A DNA stretch of 64,000 bases, from contig JBAXGW010000006.1 of the NCBI GenBank assembly GCA_037139195.1, forward strand, positions 32,608-96,607, read 5' to 3'. Below, in pieces: positions 1 through 6,978 of this stretch. The stretch comes from JBAXGW01 sp037139195. GTDB taxonomy: Bacteria > Bacteroidota > Bacteroidia > Bacteroidales > JAHJDW01. How positions within the stretch are numbered: position 1 is the first letter of the stretch; each line of letters opens with the position of its first letter. The position numbers and the translations under genes were made by a program. The notes under the pieces are model-generated. The model was not told the origin of the DNA, did not search any database, and saw only the letters and a program-made list of their open reading frames with translations.

Positions 1-1296
1 ATTGATACGCTGGGGAAAGAATTAACAATAGATTTTTGGGGGAGTACTTATAATAGTAGTTCTCTCAGTAAAAGTGCAATAGATTATTTGTATTCACCAG
101 ATATCATTGAATCTCAAAATAGAAAATATGCTTCAGACTATATGTGGTTTAGCGTTTTTTATAATAATCCAATATCAGATAAAACACAATGGAATATTGA
201 GTATTCATGCAATAATTCATTCGATAATAGTTCCTCTAATTTTATTAGAAATGATATTTACGAATATGGGTTTTTCAAAAATAACAAAACAAAAGATTAT
301 GAGAACTCCTTGTCAGCACATTTTGGTACAACACTAAAAAAAATAAAAATTGACGCAGGTGTGTCATTGCAAAATAAAATATCTAAAGGCGACAGAACTA
401 TTTATTATTCAAGCATATCTGATACTTTAGTATCCACTAATAAAATGTTTAATAAATTATTGCCAGTTGCCACTATCAAATATAATATAAGTGATAAAAA
501 AGAATTAAAATTATCGTATGATTGTAATTCACAAATGCCTTATAGCGTTGATATGTTTGAAACATTTCTTGATTCTTCAAACCAAAGAAACTGGTCAACT
601 GGAAACCCTGATTTAAAACCTGCTTTAAATCAGTCCGTCTATTTTGGATACACATTTACAGATGAAAAGTGGAATACATCGCTTCAGGCATTTGTAAAAT
701 CAACAAATAATAATTATACTAACGTAGATATTCCAATAGATTCAGTAACTACATTAAGTAAACCGATGAATTTAGAGAAAAATCAGTCGCTTGGATTGTT
801 CTATTCTTTCTATAAAACATTTGGCAAGGCATTTACTTTTAGTTTTAATACCAATTGGTTCTATAGCAAAGTTGATATTACTAAAGTTAAGCCATATTTA
901 ATTGCAAGTGGTGTTCCTGCTGAAAATTTAATTAGAAATAGCTGGAATTGCGATTTGTCTAGTGATATTGAGTATCGTAAAGGAAAAAACTTTGCATCGG
1001 CAAATATATATTATAACAGCAAACAAATTTCGACCATGGGATATGAAATGCCGAAGTTTAATATGGATTTATCATACAGTAGAACCTTTTTTAAAAATAA
1101 TTTGCGTTTATCACTGAGTTTTAATAATCTATTGTATGGATTGTACAAAGAAGGTTCTGTAAATAATGTGATGGGAAGAGATATGCACTCCGAATCATTC
1201 AATAACCGAAATAGACGCTCTGTAGGATTTTCTATACGATATAATTTCCGCGATGGCGACAGAAATACTTCGTCTAAAGGAAAAGGAGGGAAGTAA
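1..1296 (+). CDS. TonB-dependent receptor-like outer-membrane beta-barrel protein, 3' part
   Basis: The reading frame is open from the first base of the window, so the gene begins upstream; the internal TTG at 88 is not a true start. About 431 residues are visible. They are rich in alternating hydrophobic/aromatic strands typical of an outer-membrane barrel (for example the strand LSLSFNNLLYGLY near the end) and resemble the C-terminal barrel of Bacteroidota TonB-dependent receptors of the OMP_b-brl_3 type. The protein ends in a short basic tail (RNTSSKGKGGK) after the last strand, instead of the terminal aromatic residue usual in such barrels. The plug domain and signal peptide lie outside the window, so the substrate cannot be inferred. 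Barrel assignment is by strand pattern; family naming is inference. Confidence 0.7.
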   Translation: MDTLGKELTIDFWGSTYNSSSLSKSAIDYLYSPDIIESQNRKYASDYMWFSVFYNNPISDKTQWNIEYSCNNSFDNSSSNFIRNDIYEYGFFKNNKTKDYENSLSAHFGTTLKKIKIDAGVSLQNKISKGDRTIYYSSISDTLVSTNKMFNKLLPVATIKYNISDKKELKLSYDCNSQMPYSVDMFETFLDSSNQRNWSTGNPDLKPALNQSVYFGYTFTDEKWNTSLQAFVKSTNNNYTNVDIPIDSVTTLSKPMNLEKNQSLGLFYSFYKTFGKAFTFSFNTNWFYSKVDITKVKPYLIASGVPAENLIRNSWNCDLSSDIEYRKGKNFASANIYYNSKQISTMGYEMPKFNMDLSYSRTFFKNNLRLSLSFNNLLYGLYKEGSVNNVMGRDMHSESFNNRNRRSVGFSIRYNFRDGDRNTSSKGKGGK

Positions 1297-1317
1297 GTTT
1301 TTCAGGAGGAAAGGTGT

Positions 1318-2220
1318 TTATTTATAAAACTTCAATGTGTTTTTAAGTTCTTCTTTTATTTCCAATATAAGTGCTGTGGGTTCTACTACTTGCATACTAG
1401 TTCCATAACTAAGTAATTCTTTTATAAAATCAAAAGTGATACAAATTTTTAATTTTATTCTGAGTTCTTTTTCATTGTCAATTAGTATTTCCTGACTTTC
1501 ATGTAGTGGCATTGTCTTTATATATTTTCCTTGGTATGGCTGAAATGAAAGAACTATATCCAGTGGTTTTTCATCATTTGGACTTATAATTCCAAAGCAG
1601 TTTTTAAAATGATTTTCTACGCTAAAGCCTTCAGGATAAATAAAATGTTCACGAGTTGCGTGGAATTCGCTGAATCTTCGGTCTAATGCAAATGTTTTTA
1701 TTGCATTGTCTTTTGTGTCTTGTACCACAACATACCAGCGATTTCTAAATTCTTTTAGTGCAAGTGGATTTGCCTTGCGCTGTTCGGGTTTGCTGCCCCA
1801 AAATTTGTGATAAACAAAATCGATTTGAAAATTATTTTGAATAGCATGGATTATTCCATTTAAATTGTTGGTTGCTTGCGGACTGCGTTTTTCGAAATGC
1901 AAATATTTTGAAATTCCATCGGTGATATTTAGCGCATTAAAAATTTCAAATGATTCTAACATTCTGCTTTTCACTTCATCGTGTAATTCTTCAACAATTT
2001 TGTACACTTGCTGTGATGAATCATAATCGATAACTATATGATAATGTGTTGCAATTTCTAGCTTGTCGCGCTGAAATGTTCGCAACGAAATACGCAAATT
2101 TCTTTCTTGCAATTCTGATTCACGATCAAGGAAATCGCATATTTCTCCAAAAGTTGATGGTTTTCGTCTTAATTTATTGATAATTAAGTTTTGACGGATG
2201 TTTGATTCTAGCTTTGACAT
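1318..2220 (-). CDS. WYL-domain transcriptional regulator
   Basis: A 300-residue protein with an N-terminal winged-helix region (about residues 1-60, with the segment LRRKPSTFGEICDFLDRES) and a WYL domain in the middle (about residues 140-230, with RNRWYVVVQDTKDNAIKTF and ALDRR). It ends with a C-terminal WCX-like segment. WYL regulators sense nucleic-acid or nucleotide ligands and often control DNA-damage or defence genes (PafBC, BrxR/CapW families). Its own promoter carries the 16-bp element (2262-2277) that recurs upstream of three other minus-strand transcripts in this island. Autoregulation and control of those genes are therefore plausible. It is convergent with the preceding barrel gene. 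Family call is strong; the regulon is inference. Confidence 0.88.
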   Translation of the reverse strand: MSKLESNIRQNLIINKLRRKPSTFGEICDFLDRESELQERNLRISLRTFQRDKLEIATHYHIVIDYDSSQQVYKIVEELHDEVKSRMLESFEIFNALNITDGISKYLHFEKRSPQATNNLNGIIHAIQNNFQIDFVYHKFWGSKPEQRKANPLALKEFRNRWYVVVQDTKDNAIKTFALDRRFSEFHATREHFIYPEGFSVENHFKNCFGIISPNDEKPLDIVLSFQPYQGKYIKTMPLHESQEILIDNEKELRIKLKICITFDFIKELLSYGTSMQVVEPTALILEIKEELKNTLKFYK

Positions 2221-2241
2221 AATTATTTGTATTTGCTAAAG

Positions 2242-2277
2242 CAAAGATAGATATTATTAACGCCAATATATGACGTT
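2242..2277 (-). promoter_or_regulatory. Shared promoter element, copy A (WYL regulator)
   Basis: Read on the minus strand: AACGTCATATATTGGC, then a TANNTTTG-type -7 box (TATCTTTG, 2249-2242). Exactly 14 bases lie between the TTG of the element and the box. The element lies 42-57 bases upstream of the WYL start codon. Copies B, C and D at 4348-4383, 5676-5711 and 9579-9614 have the same geometry. Confidence 0.65.
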
Positions 2278-2308
2278 GATAAAATGTTTTATTCAAATAT
2301 TTATTTTT

Positions 2309-2328
2309 CAAAATATATCGTATATTTG
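2309..2328 (+). promoter_or_regulatory. Promoter and small inverted repeat of mntA-hepT
   Basis: AAATATA (2311-2317) and TATATTT (2321-2327) form a 7-bp inverted repeat with a 3-base spacer. The right arm is also a perfect TANNTTTG box (TATATTTG, 2321-2328), 25 bases upstream of the mntA start. An inverted repeat over the -7 box is the expected place for a toxin-antitoxin autoregulatory operator; that role is inference. Confidence 0.5.
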
Positions 2329-2353
2329 GGATAATTATTAATGTAAAGTTTTA

Positions 2354-2677
2354 ATGTCAAAACCTATGATAACCAAGGAGATAATTAAAAGCTTGTTGCT
2401 AAAGGAATTTCCTAAATTGGAAGCTGATTTTAAAGTTAAAAGAATCGGGTTATTTGGTTCGTATTCAACAAATCAGGCTAATGAAGAAAGTGACATTGAT
2501 TTGATAATTGAATTTAACGAACCAATAGGACTTAAATTCATTAACCTTTGTGATTATTTAGAGCAATTATTCGATAAAAAAGTAGATGTATTAACTCCAG
2601 AGGGTTTAAAAAGTATTCGAGTTAAGTCGGTGATTGATAATATTATAAATACAGTTGAGTATGTTGAAGCAGCGTGA
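2354..2677 (+). CDS. mntA: MntA-type minimal nucleotidyltransferase antitoxin
   Basis: A 107-residue polymerase-beta-fold nucleotidyltransferase. It has the complete signature G35-S36-X10-D47-X-D49 (GSYSTNQANEESDIDL), the metal-binding motif of MNT antitoxins. In characterised MntA-HepT pairs this enzyme transfers AMP to a tyrosine next to the HEPN active site of the partner toxin and so silences it. The next gene overlaps it by 17 bases and encodes the matching HEPN protein, which fixes the assignment as an antitoxin instead of a general nucleotidyltransferase. It is transcribed against the surrounding minus-strand genes from its own promoter at 2309-2328. Confidence 0.88.
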   Translation: MSKPMITKEIIKSLLLKEFPKLEADFKVKRIGLFGSYSTNQANEESDIDLIIEFNEPIGLKFINLCDYLEQLFDKKVDVLTPEGLKSIRVKSVIDNIINTVEYVEAA

Positions 2678-2990
2678 TGATATAAGGATACTCGATATTG
2701 AAGAATGTATACGAAGAATTGAATTATTTGTTCTTGACCTGGATTATGATAACTTTATGTATGACATTAAAACCCAAGATGCTGTTGTTCGGAATTTAGA
2801 AATTATAGGCGAGGCTGTAAAAAGTTTAACACCCGAATTTACTGAAAAACATAAACACATTTCTTGGTCAGAAATTGGAAGACTAAGAGATAAATTAATT
2901 CATCATTATTCGGGTATAAACTATGATATCGTTTGGGCTATAATTCAAAAAGACATACCCCAATTAAAGAGTGATATTTCTTTGATTTGA
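2661..2990 (+). CDS. hepT: HepT-type HEPN-domain toxin (DUF86)
   Basis: ATG at 2661 gives 109 residues and is preferred to the TTG at 2655. It overlaps the end of mntA by 17 bases, indicating translational coupling. The protein is a small helical HEPN domain with the RX4HXY motif intact: R76-DKLI-H81-H-Y83. R and H form the ribonuclease site and Y is the residue AMPylated by MntA in the characterised Shewanella system. The DUF86 features before it are also present (AVVRNLEIIGEA around residues 41-52). The pair looks complete and functional. HEPN ribonucleases of this family cleave RNA, often tRNA, when released from the antitoxin. Confidence 0.88.
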   Translation: MLKQRDDIRILDIEECIRRIELFVLDLDYDNFMYDIKTQDAVVRNLEIIGEAVKSLTPEFTEKHKHISWSEIGRLRDKLIHHYSGINYDIVWAIIQKDIPQLKSDISLI

Positions 2991-2998
2991 TGTTTAAA

Positions 2999-3475
2999 TT
3001 ATTTCTGTTTTTCTAAATGCATCAAATAAAGTTTAGCACATGCCATTGCATCGCTTAAAGCATCGTGATGATTTAATTGAATTTTATGTTTTCGGCATAA
3101 TGTTGCCAAATCCGCTCCAAATATTTTATAAGTACAAGCTTGCACATATTCAGGATGTTCCAATCTGTAAAAATCTATAGTTTGCTTCAAGCAATTAAAA
3201 TCAAAAGCTCCATTGTGTGCAACAACTGTTCTGCCTTGAATTAAGTGTTTTATTTCTTCCCAAACCTTTGGAAATGTAGGCGAATTATATGTATGGCTTG
3301 AATCAATACCATGAATTTCGGTATTTTTATAAAAGTAGAAATTATTGGGTGGACAAACTAATTTGTTTACTGTTTCAACTATAACGCCATTTTCTACTCG
3401 TACAATACCAACCTGACAAATACTCCAACGTTTGCCTTGTACCGTTTCAAAATCTAGTGCTGTGAATGTGTTCAT
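2999..3475 (-). CDS. DEDDh-type 3'-5' exonuclease (DnaQ/epsilon fold)
   Basis: A stand-alone 158-residue exonuclease domain. Exo I is D8-x-E10 (FTALDFETVQG), Exo II is around residue 95 (VAHNGAFDFNCL), and Exo III is HHDALSDAMACAKL with the H and D of the DEDDh subclass. All four acidic residues and the histidine are present, so it should be active on single-stranded DNA or RNA ends. No polymerase or UvrC-like domain is fused, so a repair or RNA-processing role is more likely than replication proofreading. It follows the 166-residue orphan after 32 bases and is probably the last gene of the transcript starting at promoter B (4348-4383). Confidence 0.87.
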   Translation of the reverse strand: MNTFTALDFETVQGKRWSICQVGIVRVENGVIVETVNKLVCPPNNFYFYKNTEIHGIDSSHTYNSPTFPKVWEEIKHLIQGRTVVAHNGAFDFNCLKQTIDFYRLEHPEYVQACTYKIFGADLATLCRKHKIQLNHHDALSDAMACAKLYLMHLEKQK

Positions 3476-3507
3476 GGGTAAAGTTTAGTTCTGTAAAAGT
3501 AAAGAAT

Positions 3508-4008
3508 TTATGATTTAAACTCCACTATTCTTTGAAAATCAATTTTAAAATCCCACCAAATTTCATCTATGTCAATAATCTGTTGCCATGTTAAATCGGT
3601 GTGTTCGCATAAACAATGCATAGTGTAAGTCATTTTAATGTATTTTAACTCAGGATGATTATGCAATAAATTCCAATCATCATAAGGAATGTCGGTCTTA
3701 TCATCAAAATATTCTTCCACACCCAGCATTTCAAAAGAACAAATAGAATCGCCTTCTTCAACGTTCGTGTCTATGCTTGAAAAACACGAAATAATTACTT
3801 CGTACATCAAATCATCATGACTATCAATAAAATCTTTATTTCGTTCTTTAAATGCTTCCCAAAAGCTTACTATTTCGGCATCTTTTTCAATAAATAGTTT
3901 GCTTATTTTCTCAATTTTAGCAACAGCTTCAGGCGTAAATACAAACGATTTATCGGTTTTATATTTAGCAATTCTCTTATCAAAATATTTTTGTTGTCTT
4001 TCATTCAT
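3508..4008 (-). CDS. Conserved-looking hypothetical protein, 166 aa
   Basis: I do not recognise this family. The protein is acidic and soluble, with no signal peptide or membrane segment. It has a lysine-rich N-terminus (residues 1-20), a central acidic stretch (ISCFSSIDTNVEEGDSICSFEMLGVEEYF read as two segments) and a C-terminal aromatic part with HCLCEHTDLTWQQIIDIDEI. The CLCEH segment and nearby His/Cys could bind a metal but this is not established. It lies between the duplicated zinc-knuckle gene and the exonuclease gene with short spacers (47 and 32 bases), so all three are probably co-transcribed. A 9-bp hairpin lies in the upstream spacer. Confidence 0.6.
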   Translation of the reverse strand: MNERQQKYFDKRIAKYKTDKSFVFTPEAVAKIEKISKLFIEKDAEIVSFWEAFKERNKDFIDSHDDLMYEVIISCFSSIDTNVEEGDSICSFEMLGVEEYFDDKTDIPYDDWNLLHNHPELKYIKMTYTMHCLCEHTDLTWQQIIDIDEIWWDFKIDFQRIVEFKS

Positions 4009-4022
4009 AATATGAAATTTGA

Positions 4023-4049
4023 ATAGGCAGAAATTGAATCTCTGCCTAT
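4023..4049. terminator. Intergenic hairpin between zinc-knuckle gene and 166-aa gene
   Basis: ATAGGCAGA (4023-4031) pairs perfectly with TCTGCCTAT (4041-4049) across a 9-base loop. No T-tract follows on the minus strand, so it may attenuate or stabilise the message instead of terminating it. Confidence 0.4.
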
Positions 4050-4055
4050 GTTAAT

Positions 4056-4307
4056 TTAAAGTGCTGGTGAATGTTTTCCTTTTCCTGCTCCATCTGGGTG
4101 ACGAGGACAAGAGCCTGCTGTAAGTAAACTTATAGATGTAGATTGTTGCCCACAATATTTACAGCTGTATTTGTCTTTTTCGCTTCCTTCGTAAAGTTTG
4201 TGTTTACCTTTACCAGCGCCATTTGGATGACGAGGACAACTGCCAGCAGTTAGCAATGAAACACTTGATGATTTTTGTCCGCAATACTCACAATAATAAT
4301 TTGCCAT
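4056..4307 (-). CDS. Small protein with two tandem zinc-knuckle repeats
   Basis: An 83-residue protein built of two almost identical modules of about 38 residues. Each contains C-x2-C-G-Q, then S-x-S-L-L-T-A-G-S-C-P-R-H-P, then GAGKGKH. Each module therefore offers C-x2-C and C-x2-H plus a terminal H, enough for one zinc ion per module. The GAGKGKH tail is small and basic and could touch nucleic acid. I do not know a named family with a demonstrated function. It is the first gene downstream of promoter B (4348-4383) and heads the probable operon with the 166-residue gene and the exonuclease. Zinc binding is inferred from Cys/His spacing; nucleic-acid binding is a guess. Confidence 0.75.
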   Translation of the reverse strand: MANYYCEYCGQKSSSVSLLTAGSCPRHPNGAGKGKHKLYEGSEKDKYSCKYCGQQSTSISLLTAGSCPRHPDGAGKGKHSPAL

Positions 4308-4347
4308 AATTTGAATTGTTTTTTAATGATAAATAATTTTAACAATG

Positions 4348-4383
4348 CAAATCTATGAACCTGATACGCCAAAGAATGACGTT
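4348..4383 (-). promoter_or_regulatory. Shared promoter element, copy B (zinc-knuckle operon)
   Basis: On the minus strand AACGTCATTCTTTGGC (4383-4368) is followed by a perfect TANNTTTG box (TAGATTTG, 4355-4348). The gap from TTG to the box is 14 bases, identical to copies A, C and D. The zinc-knuckle start codon is 61-76 bases downstream of the element. Confidence 0.65.
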
Positions 4384-4389
4384 TGAATT

Positions 4390-4761
4390 TTAATTTCTAC
4401 TTTTAATAAAAGATTTTAATAATCCTTTGATATTTTCTGCCCCAATTGGATTTGCCGAATGAACTGCAAATTCAGGTAGTACTTTATTATTATCCAAGCA
4501 ATATTCTACTAGCCATTTAGCACAATCATACCCTGTTTTTTCTGATGTGCAATCTGTTGAATCGTAATCTCCCAAATCGTGGTCGAAGGAAATTAAATCT
4601 GGCAAGCCATTTTGAGTAATCCAAATTGTGAAATCATTGTATGAACGGACTATATGCCAGTGTTCTTGATAATTTACAATGCTTATTTTAAGCAAACAAC
4701 TACAAGTGTGGTTAAATACATCAATTGGATTGCGAATATCATCAAGGAATAGTCGATTCAT
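4390..4761 (-). CDS. Cyclic-phosphate-processing receiver-domain protein (cREC family)
   Basis: A 123-residue receiver-like fold. The acidic pair is LFLDDIRNP (D7, D8); FDHDLGD (D60-H61-D62) stands where the phosphoacceptor would be; and VHSANPIGAENI (H101-S102) is near the end. This FDHDLG plus HSANPxGxxNI combination matches the family named cyclic-phosphate processing receiver domain, predicted by comparative genomics to act on 2',3'-cyclic phosphate ends produced in RNA damage. It is not a conventional response regulator, since no kinase is adjacent. It begins 5 bases after the DUF932-like gene and is surely co-transcribed with it from promoter C. Family call is good; the biochemical role is a prediction from the literature. 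Confidence 0.75.
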   Translation of the reverse strand: MNRLFLDDIRNPIDVFNHTCSCLLKISIVNYQEHWHIVRSYNDFTIWITQNGLPDLISFDHDLGDYDSTDCTSEKTGYDCAKWLVEYCLDNNKVLPEFAVHSANPIGAENIKGLLKSFIKSRN

Positions 4762-4766
4762 AATGT

Positions 4767-5651
4767 TTAGTTAAGTAATATTTCAGAAATTCTCCTGTTT
4801 TCACGTTCATTAATAAAATGATATGCAAATCTAAAAACTTCAGTATAGCAATTATACGCATTTATTTTGGGAATAATCACATCTTCAAAACCTTCTTCAT
4901 TTCGTAAAAGTCCAACAGGATTATTTAAAGCATTAATTTGGAATTCATTAAGTGTTAAATCTAATTTATCGCTTTCGCTACTTAATAGATTAACTCCAAA
5001 CTTTTTTATGGATTGAAACAAGGTTTTGCGTTCATCTGTATTTGGTTTTAGCATAAGATTATCAATGCATTTTTTATAGGAAACCTGTTCATTTTCCATT
5101 TTATTAATAAATTCAAGTTGTTTGAAAATAGTTTCTTCAACTAAATCCATTCTTTCAGTTAATAATCTGGAATTTAATTCAATTGTATTATTGAAATGTT
5201 TTGTTATAATCTTGAAATCATTGTTGCCAACGCCAGCCATCAATCCATTTGAACAAACTTGTCGGAATAATCCAATATTCATTAATAAGGGCGAAGCTCC
5301 ATTTGAACTACTAGATAGAACTAGCATTTTTTGATAAACAGAATTGTTAATTTCGAATTTGTCGGCAAAAAGCTTTAATTCTTGAACTCCACTCTGAATG
5401 CGAAGACTGAAATCAATTGGATTGATATGATTTTCCACTTTTGGTAATATTTCTCTAACAATATTACCAAAGTCGAAAACGCCATATTTGTGAGAACATC
5501 TGGCTTGTGAAATTAATTCATCAGCATAAAAAGTATTTACTTTTCCGTCCCTTTTAAAAATTTCAAGCGGTTTTACTAATGTGTCAATTTCTGTTTGATT
5601 ATAATTTTCTTTTTGTAAACAAATTCCAATATGTTTCCTTTTAGTTTTCAT
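4767..5651 (-). CDS. DUF932-like protein
   Basis: A 294-residue soluble protein. The segment RQVCSNGLMAGVGNNDFKIITKHFNNT (described as C134-S-N-G-L-M followed by a K-x-x-HFN element) recalls the conserved core of DUF932 phage/plasmid-like proteins, where a CxNGL motif precedes K and H residues. The match is by eye and remote. N-terminal residues 1-60 contain a possible recognition segment (KVNTFYADELISQARCSHKYGV). It is the first gene of the promoter C transcript and is followed directly by the cREC gene. DUF932 proteins are usually found in plasmids, phages and conflict systems; their activity is not established. An alternative is an unrelated Bacteroidota-specific family. Confidence 0.5.
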   Translation of the reverse strand: MKTKRKHIGICLQKENYNQTEIDTLVKPLEIFKRDGKVNTFYADELISQARCSHKYGVFDFGNIVREILPKVENHINPIDFSLRIQSGVQELKLFADKFEINNSVYQKMLVLSSSSNGASPLLMNIGLFRQVCSNGLMAGVGNNDFKIITKHFNNTIELNSRLLTERMDLVEETIFKQLEFINKMENEQVSYKKCIDNLMLKPNTDERKTLFQSIKKFGVNLLSSESDKLDLTLNEFQINALNNPVGLLRNEEGFEDVIIPKINAYNCYTEVFRFAYHFINERENRRISEILLN

Positions 5652-5675
5652 AGTTTTATGTTTTATATCTTTCTA

Positions 5676-5711
5676 CAAAGGAAATGGAGAGGATAGTCAA
5701 AATATGTCGTT
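5676..5711 (-). promoter_or_regulatory. Shared promoter element, copy C (DUF932-like/cREC operon)
   Basis: On the minus strand AACGACATATTTTGAC (5711-5696) is followed after the same 14-base gap by TTCCTTTG (5683-5676), one base off TANNTTTG. The element is 45-60 bases upstream of the start at 5651. Confidence 0.6.
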
Positions 5712-5713
5712 TG

Positions 5714-5750
5714 AAAAAAAAATCCGATTGAGGTGAATCAATCGCTTTTT
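5714..5750. terminator. Bidirectional rho-independent terminator
   Basis: CGATTG (5725-5730) pairs with CAATCG (5739-5744), flanked by an A-run on the left (T-run on the minus strand) and CTTTTT on the right. It should end the minus-strand transcript of the EVE/Mrr-like gene just before promoter C. Confidence 0.6.
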
Positions 5751-5791
5751 ATAAGTTTCACTATTTGTATAAAATAAATAGATTTTGGCAT

Positions 5792-6766
5792 CTATTTCAT
5801 TCCAATAAAACATTTTCCTATCTCTTTAAACAATTGTTTTAATTCATTTGCAAAAATAAATTTAACATTTTCGTCATGTTCAAGAAGTCTAATATTGTCA
5901 TCTTTTTTCGCTTTTGTAATTATAACTATTTTTTCTATTAGCCTAAGATTTTCGCTTTCCCAATAGTTATCGGCTTTGTTTATTTGAGTAATTACTTCTT
6001 GATTTACAAAACCTTCATAGTCTTTAACTTGAATGGCTATAGCATAGCTATAATTACTCAATATACTAGGTAGTTTAATCAAAATATCTGTTCCATGATT
6101 TTTTTCCTCTTTTCCACCAACTCTTTCAATTTGATAAAAGGGGAACATTTGTTTTAGTCCATAAACAAGAGCAAACTCCCATTCTTCTCGAGTAAACTGT
6201 TCCGTTAATTTATTGTAGAGTTTATTTGCAAATTCTGCTTCATCAAAAACCTCATTAAATACGGTTCCAATAGAACTTTCTAACCTGCTGTTATAATCTT
6301 GTCTTTTTGACAGTTCTGATACTTGAGATTTAAGTATTTTTTCTACATCATCTGCATAATGGTTTATATTCCAAAATCTAGAAGGGTTTTTCAGTGTGGA
6401 ACGCAAGTTTCCGGTGACATTTTCATTATTACGCGTAAACTTTTTCAAGTATTTAGCTGGGAAAATATGCCCATAATCACCCAGTGAAGGCTCAATTTCA
6501 AAAAGATAGCCTTTGTTCCAATCATCAGTTGCTTCAACCATTGCAACTTCTCCCCAACTCGGAAGCTGTGGAATTAATAAAATATCACCTTTTTTAACTT
6601 TGTTGAACATCGGTCTATTTCGCCCAGCTCCTTCATCTAGCTTAAAATCTCTTAAATCTTGAGCTTTATCCCAACCCCAACCTTGTCTTAACCGACCTTC
6701 AATTAATTCTGTAGTAAAAAAATTAATTTGACTTGTATCAACTCTAAAACACCAATAATTTTTCAT
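5792..6766 (-). CDS. EVE-like/Mrr-like restriction endonuclease
   Basis: A 324-residue two-domain protein. Residues 1-145 form a PUA/EVE-like reader (MKNYWCFRVDTSQ, RQGWGW, VKKGDILLIPQLPSWGEVAMVEAT). EVE and related domains bind modified bases. Residues 190-320 form a PD-(D/E)XK nuclease of the Mrr type: NHGTDILIKL provides D227 and IAIQVKDYEG provides Q246-x-K248, the QxK variant typical of Mrr enzymes. Reader plus Mrr nuclease is the architecture of type IV, modification-dependent restriction enzymes. No methyltransferase is nearby, which agrees. It is transcribed alone (212-base gap upstream, terminator downstream). Nuclease family is well supported; modified-base targeting is inference. 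Confidence 0.78.
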   Translation of the reverse strand: MKNYWCFRVDTSQINFFTTELIEGRLRQGWGWDKAQDLRDFKLDEGAGRNRPMFNKVKKGDILLIPQLPSWGEVAMVEATDDWNKGYLFEIEPSLGDYGHIFPAKYLKKFTRNNENVTGNLRSTLKNPSRFWNINHYADDVEKILKSQVSELSKRQDYNSRLESSIGTVFNEVFDEAEFANKLYNKLTEQFTREEWEFALVYGLKQMFPFYQIERVGGKEEKNHGTDILIKLPSILSNYSYAIAIQVKDYEGFVNQEVITQINKADNYWESENLRLIEKIVIITKAKKDDNIRLLEHDENVKFIFANELKQLFKEIGKCFIGMK

Positions 6767-6978
6767 GTTTTAATTTATTTTTTTATTTGAATTTAAAATA
6801 GAATACTCCATGTTAAAAATAATCAACCGAAAGAATTAGACCAGGTTTTCTACTAGTATTTACTTTAAACATGGTTATTCCAAGCTTGACTTTATTATCC
6901 TTTAATGTTGATGAAATTACTACTCTGAAAAGCCCCAAACGTATCGTAGTAATATATAAATAATGCTATTGATTGTCT

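Noticed and set aside
88..1296. Complete 402-residue gene starting at 88
   Set aside because: The frame is open to base 1 and the proposed TTG start is inside a barrel strand with no signal peptide.
4390..4761. Ordinary two-component response regulator
   Set aside because: The FDHDLG and HSANPIGAENI blocks match the cREC family, and there is no kinase nearby.
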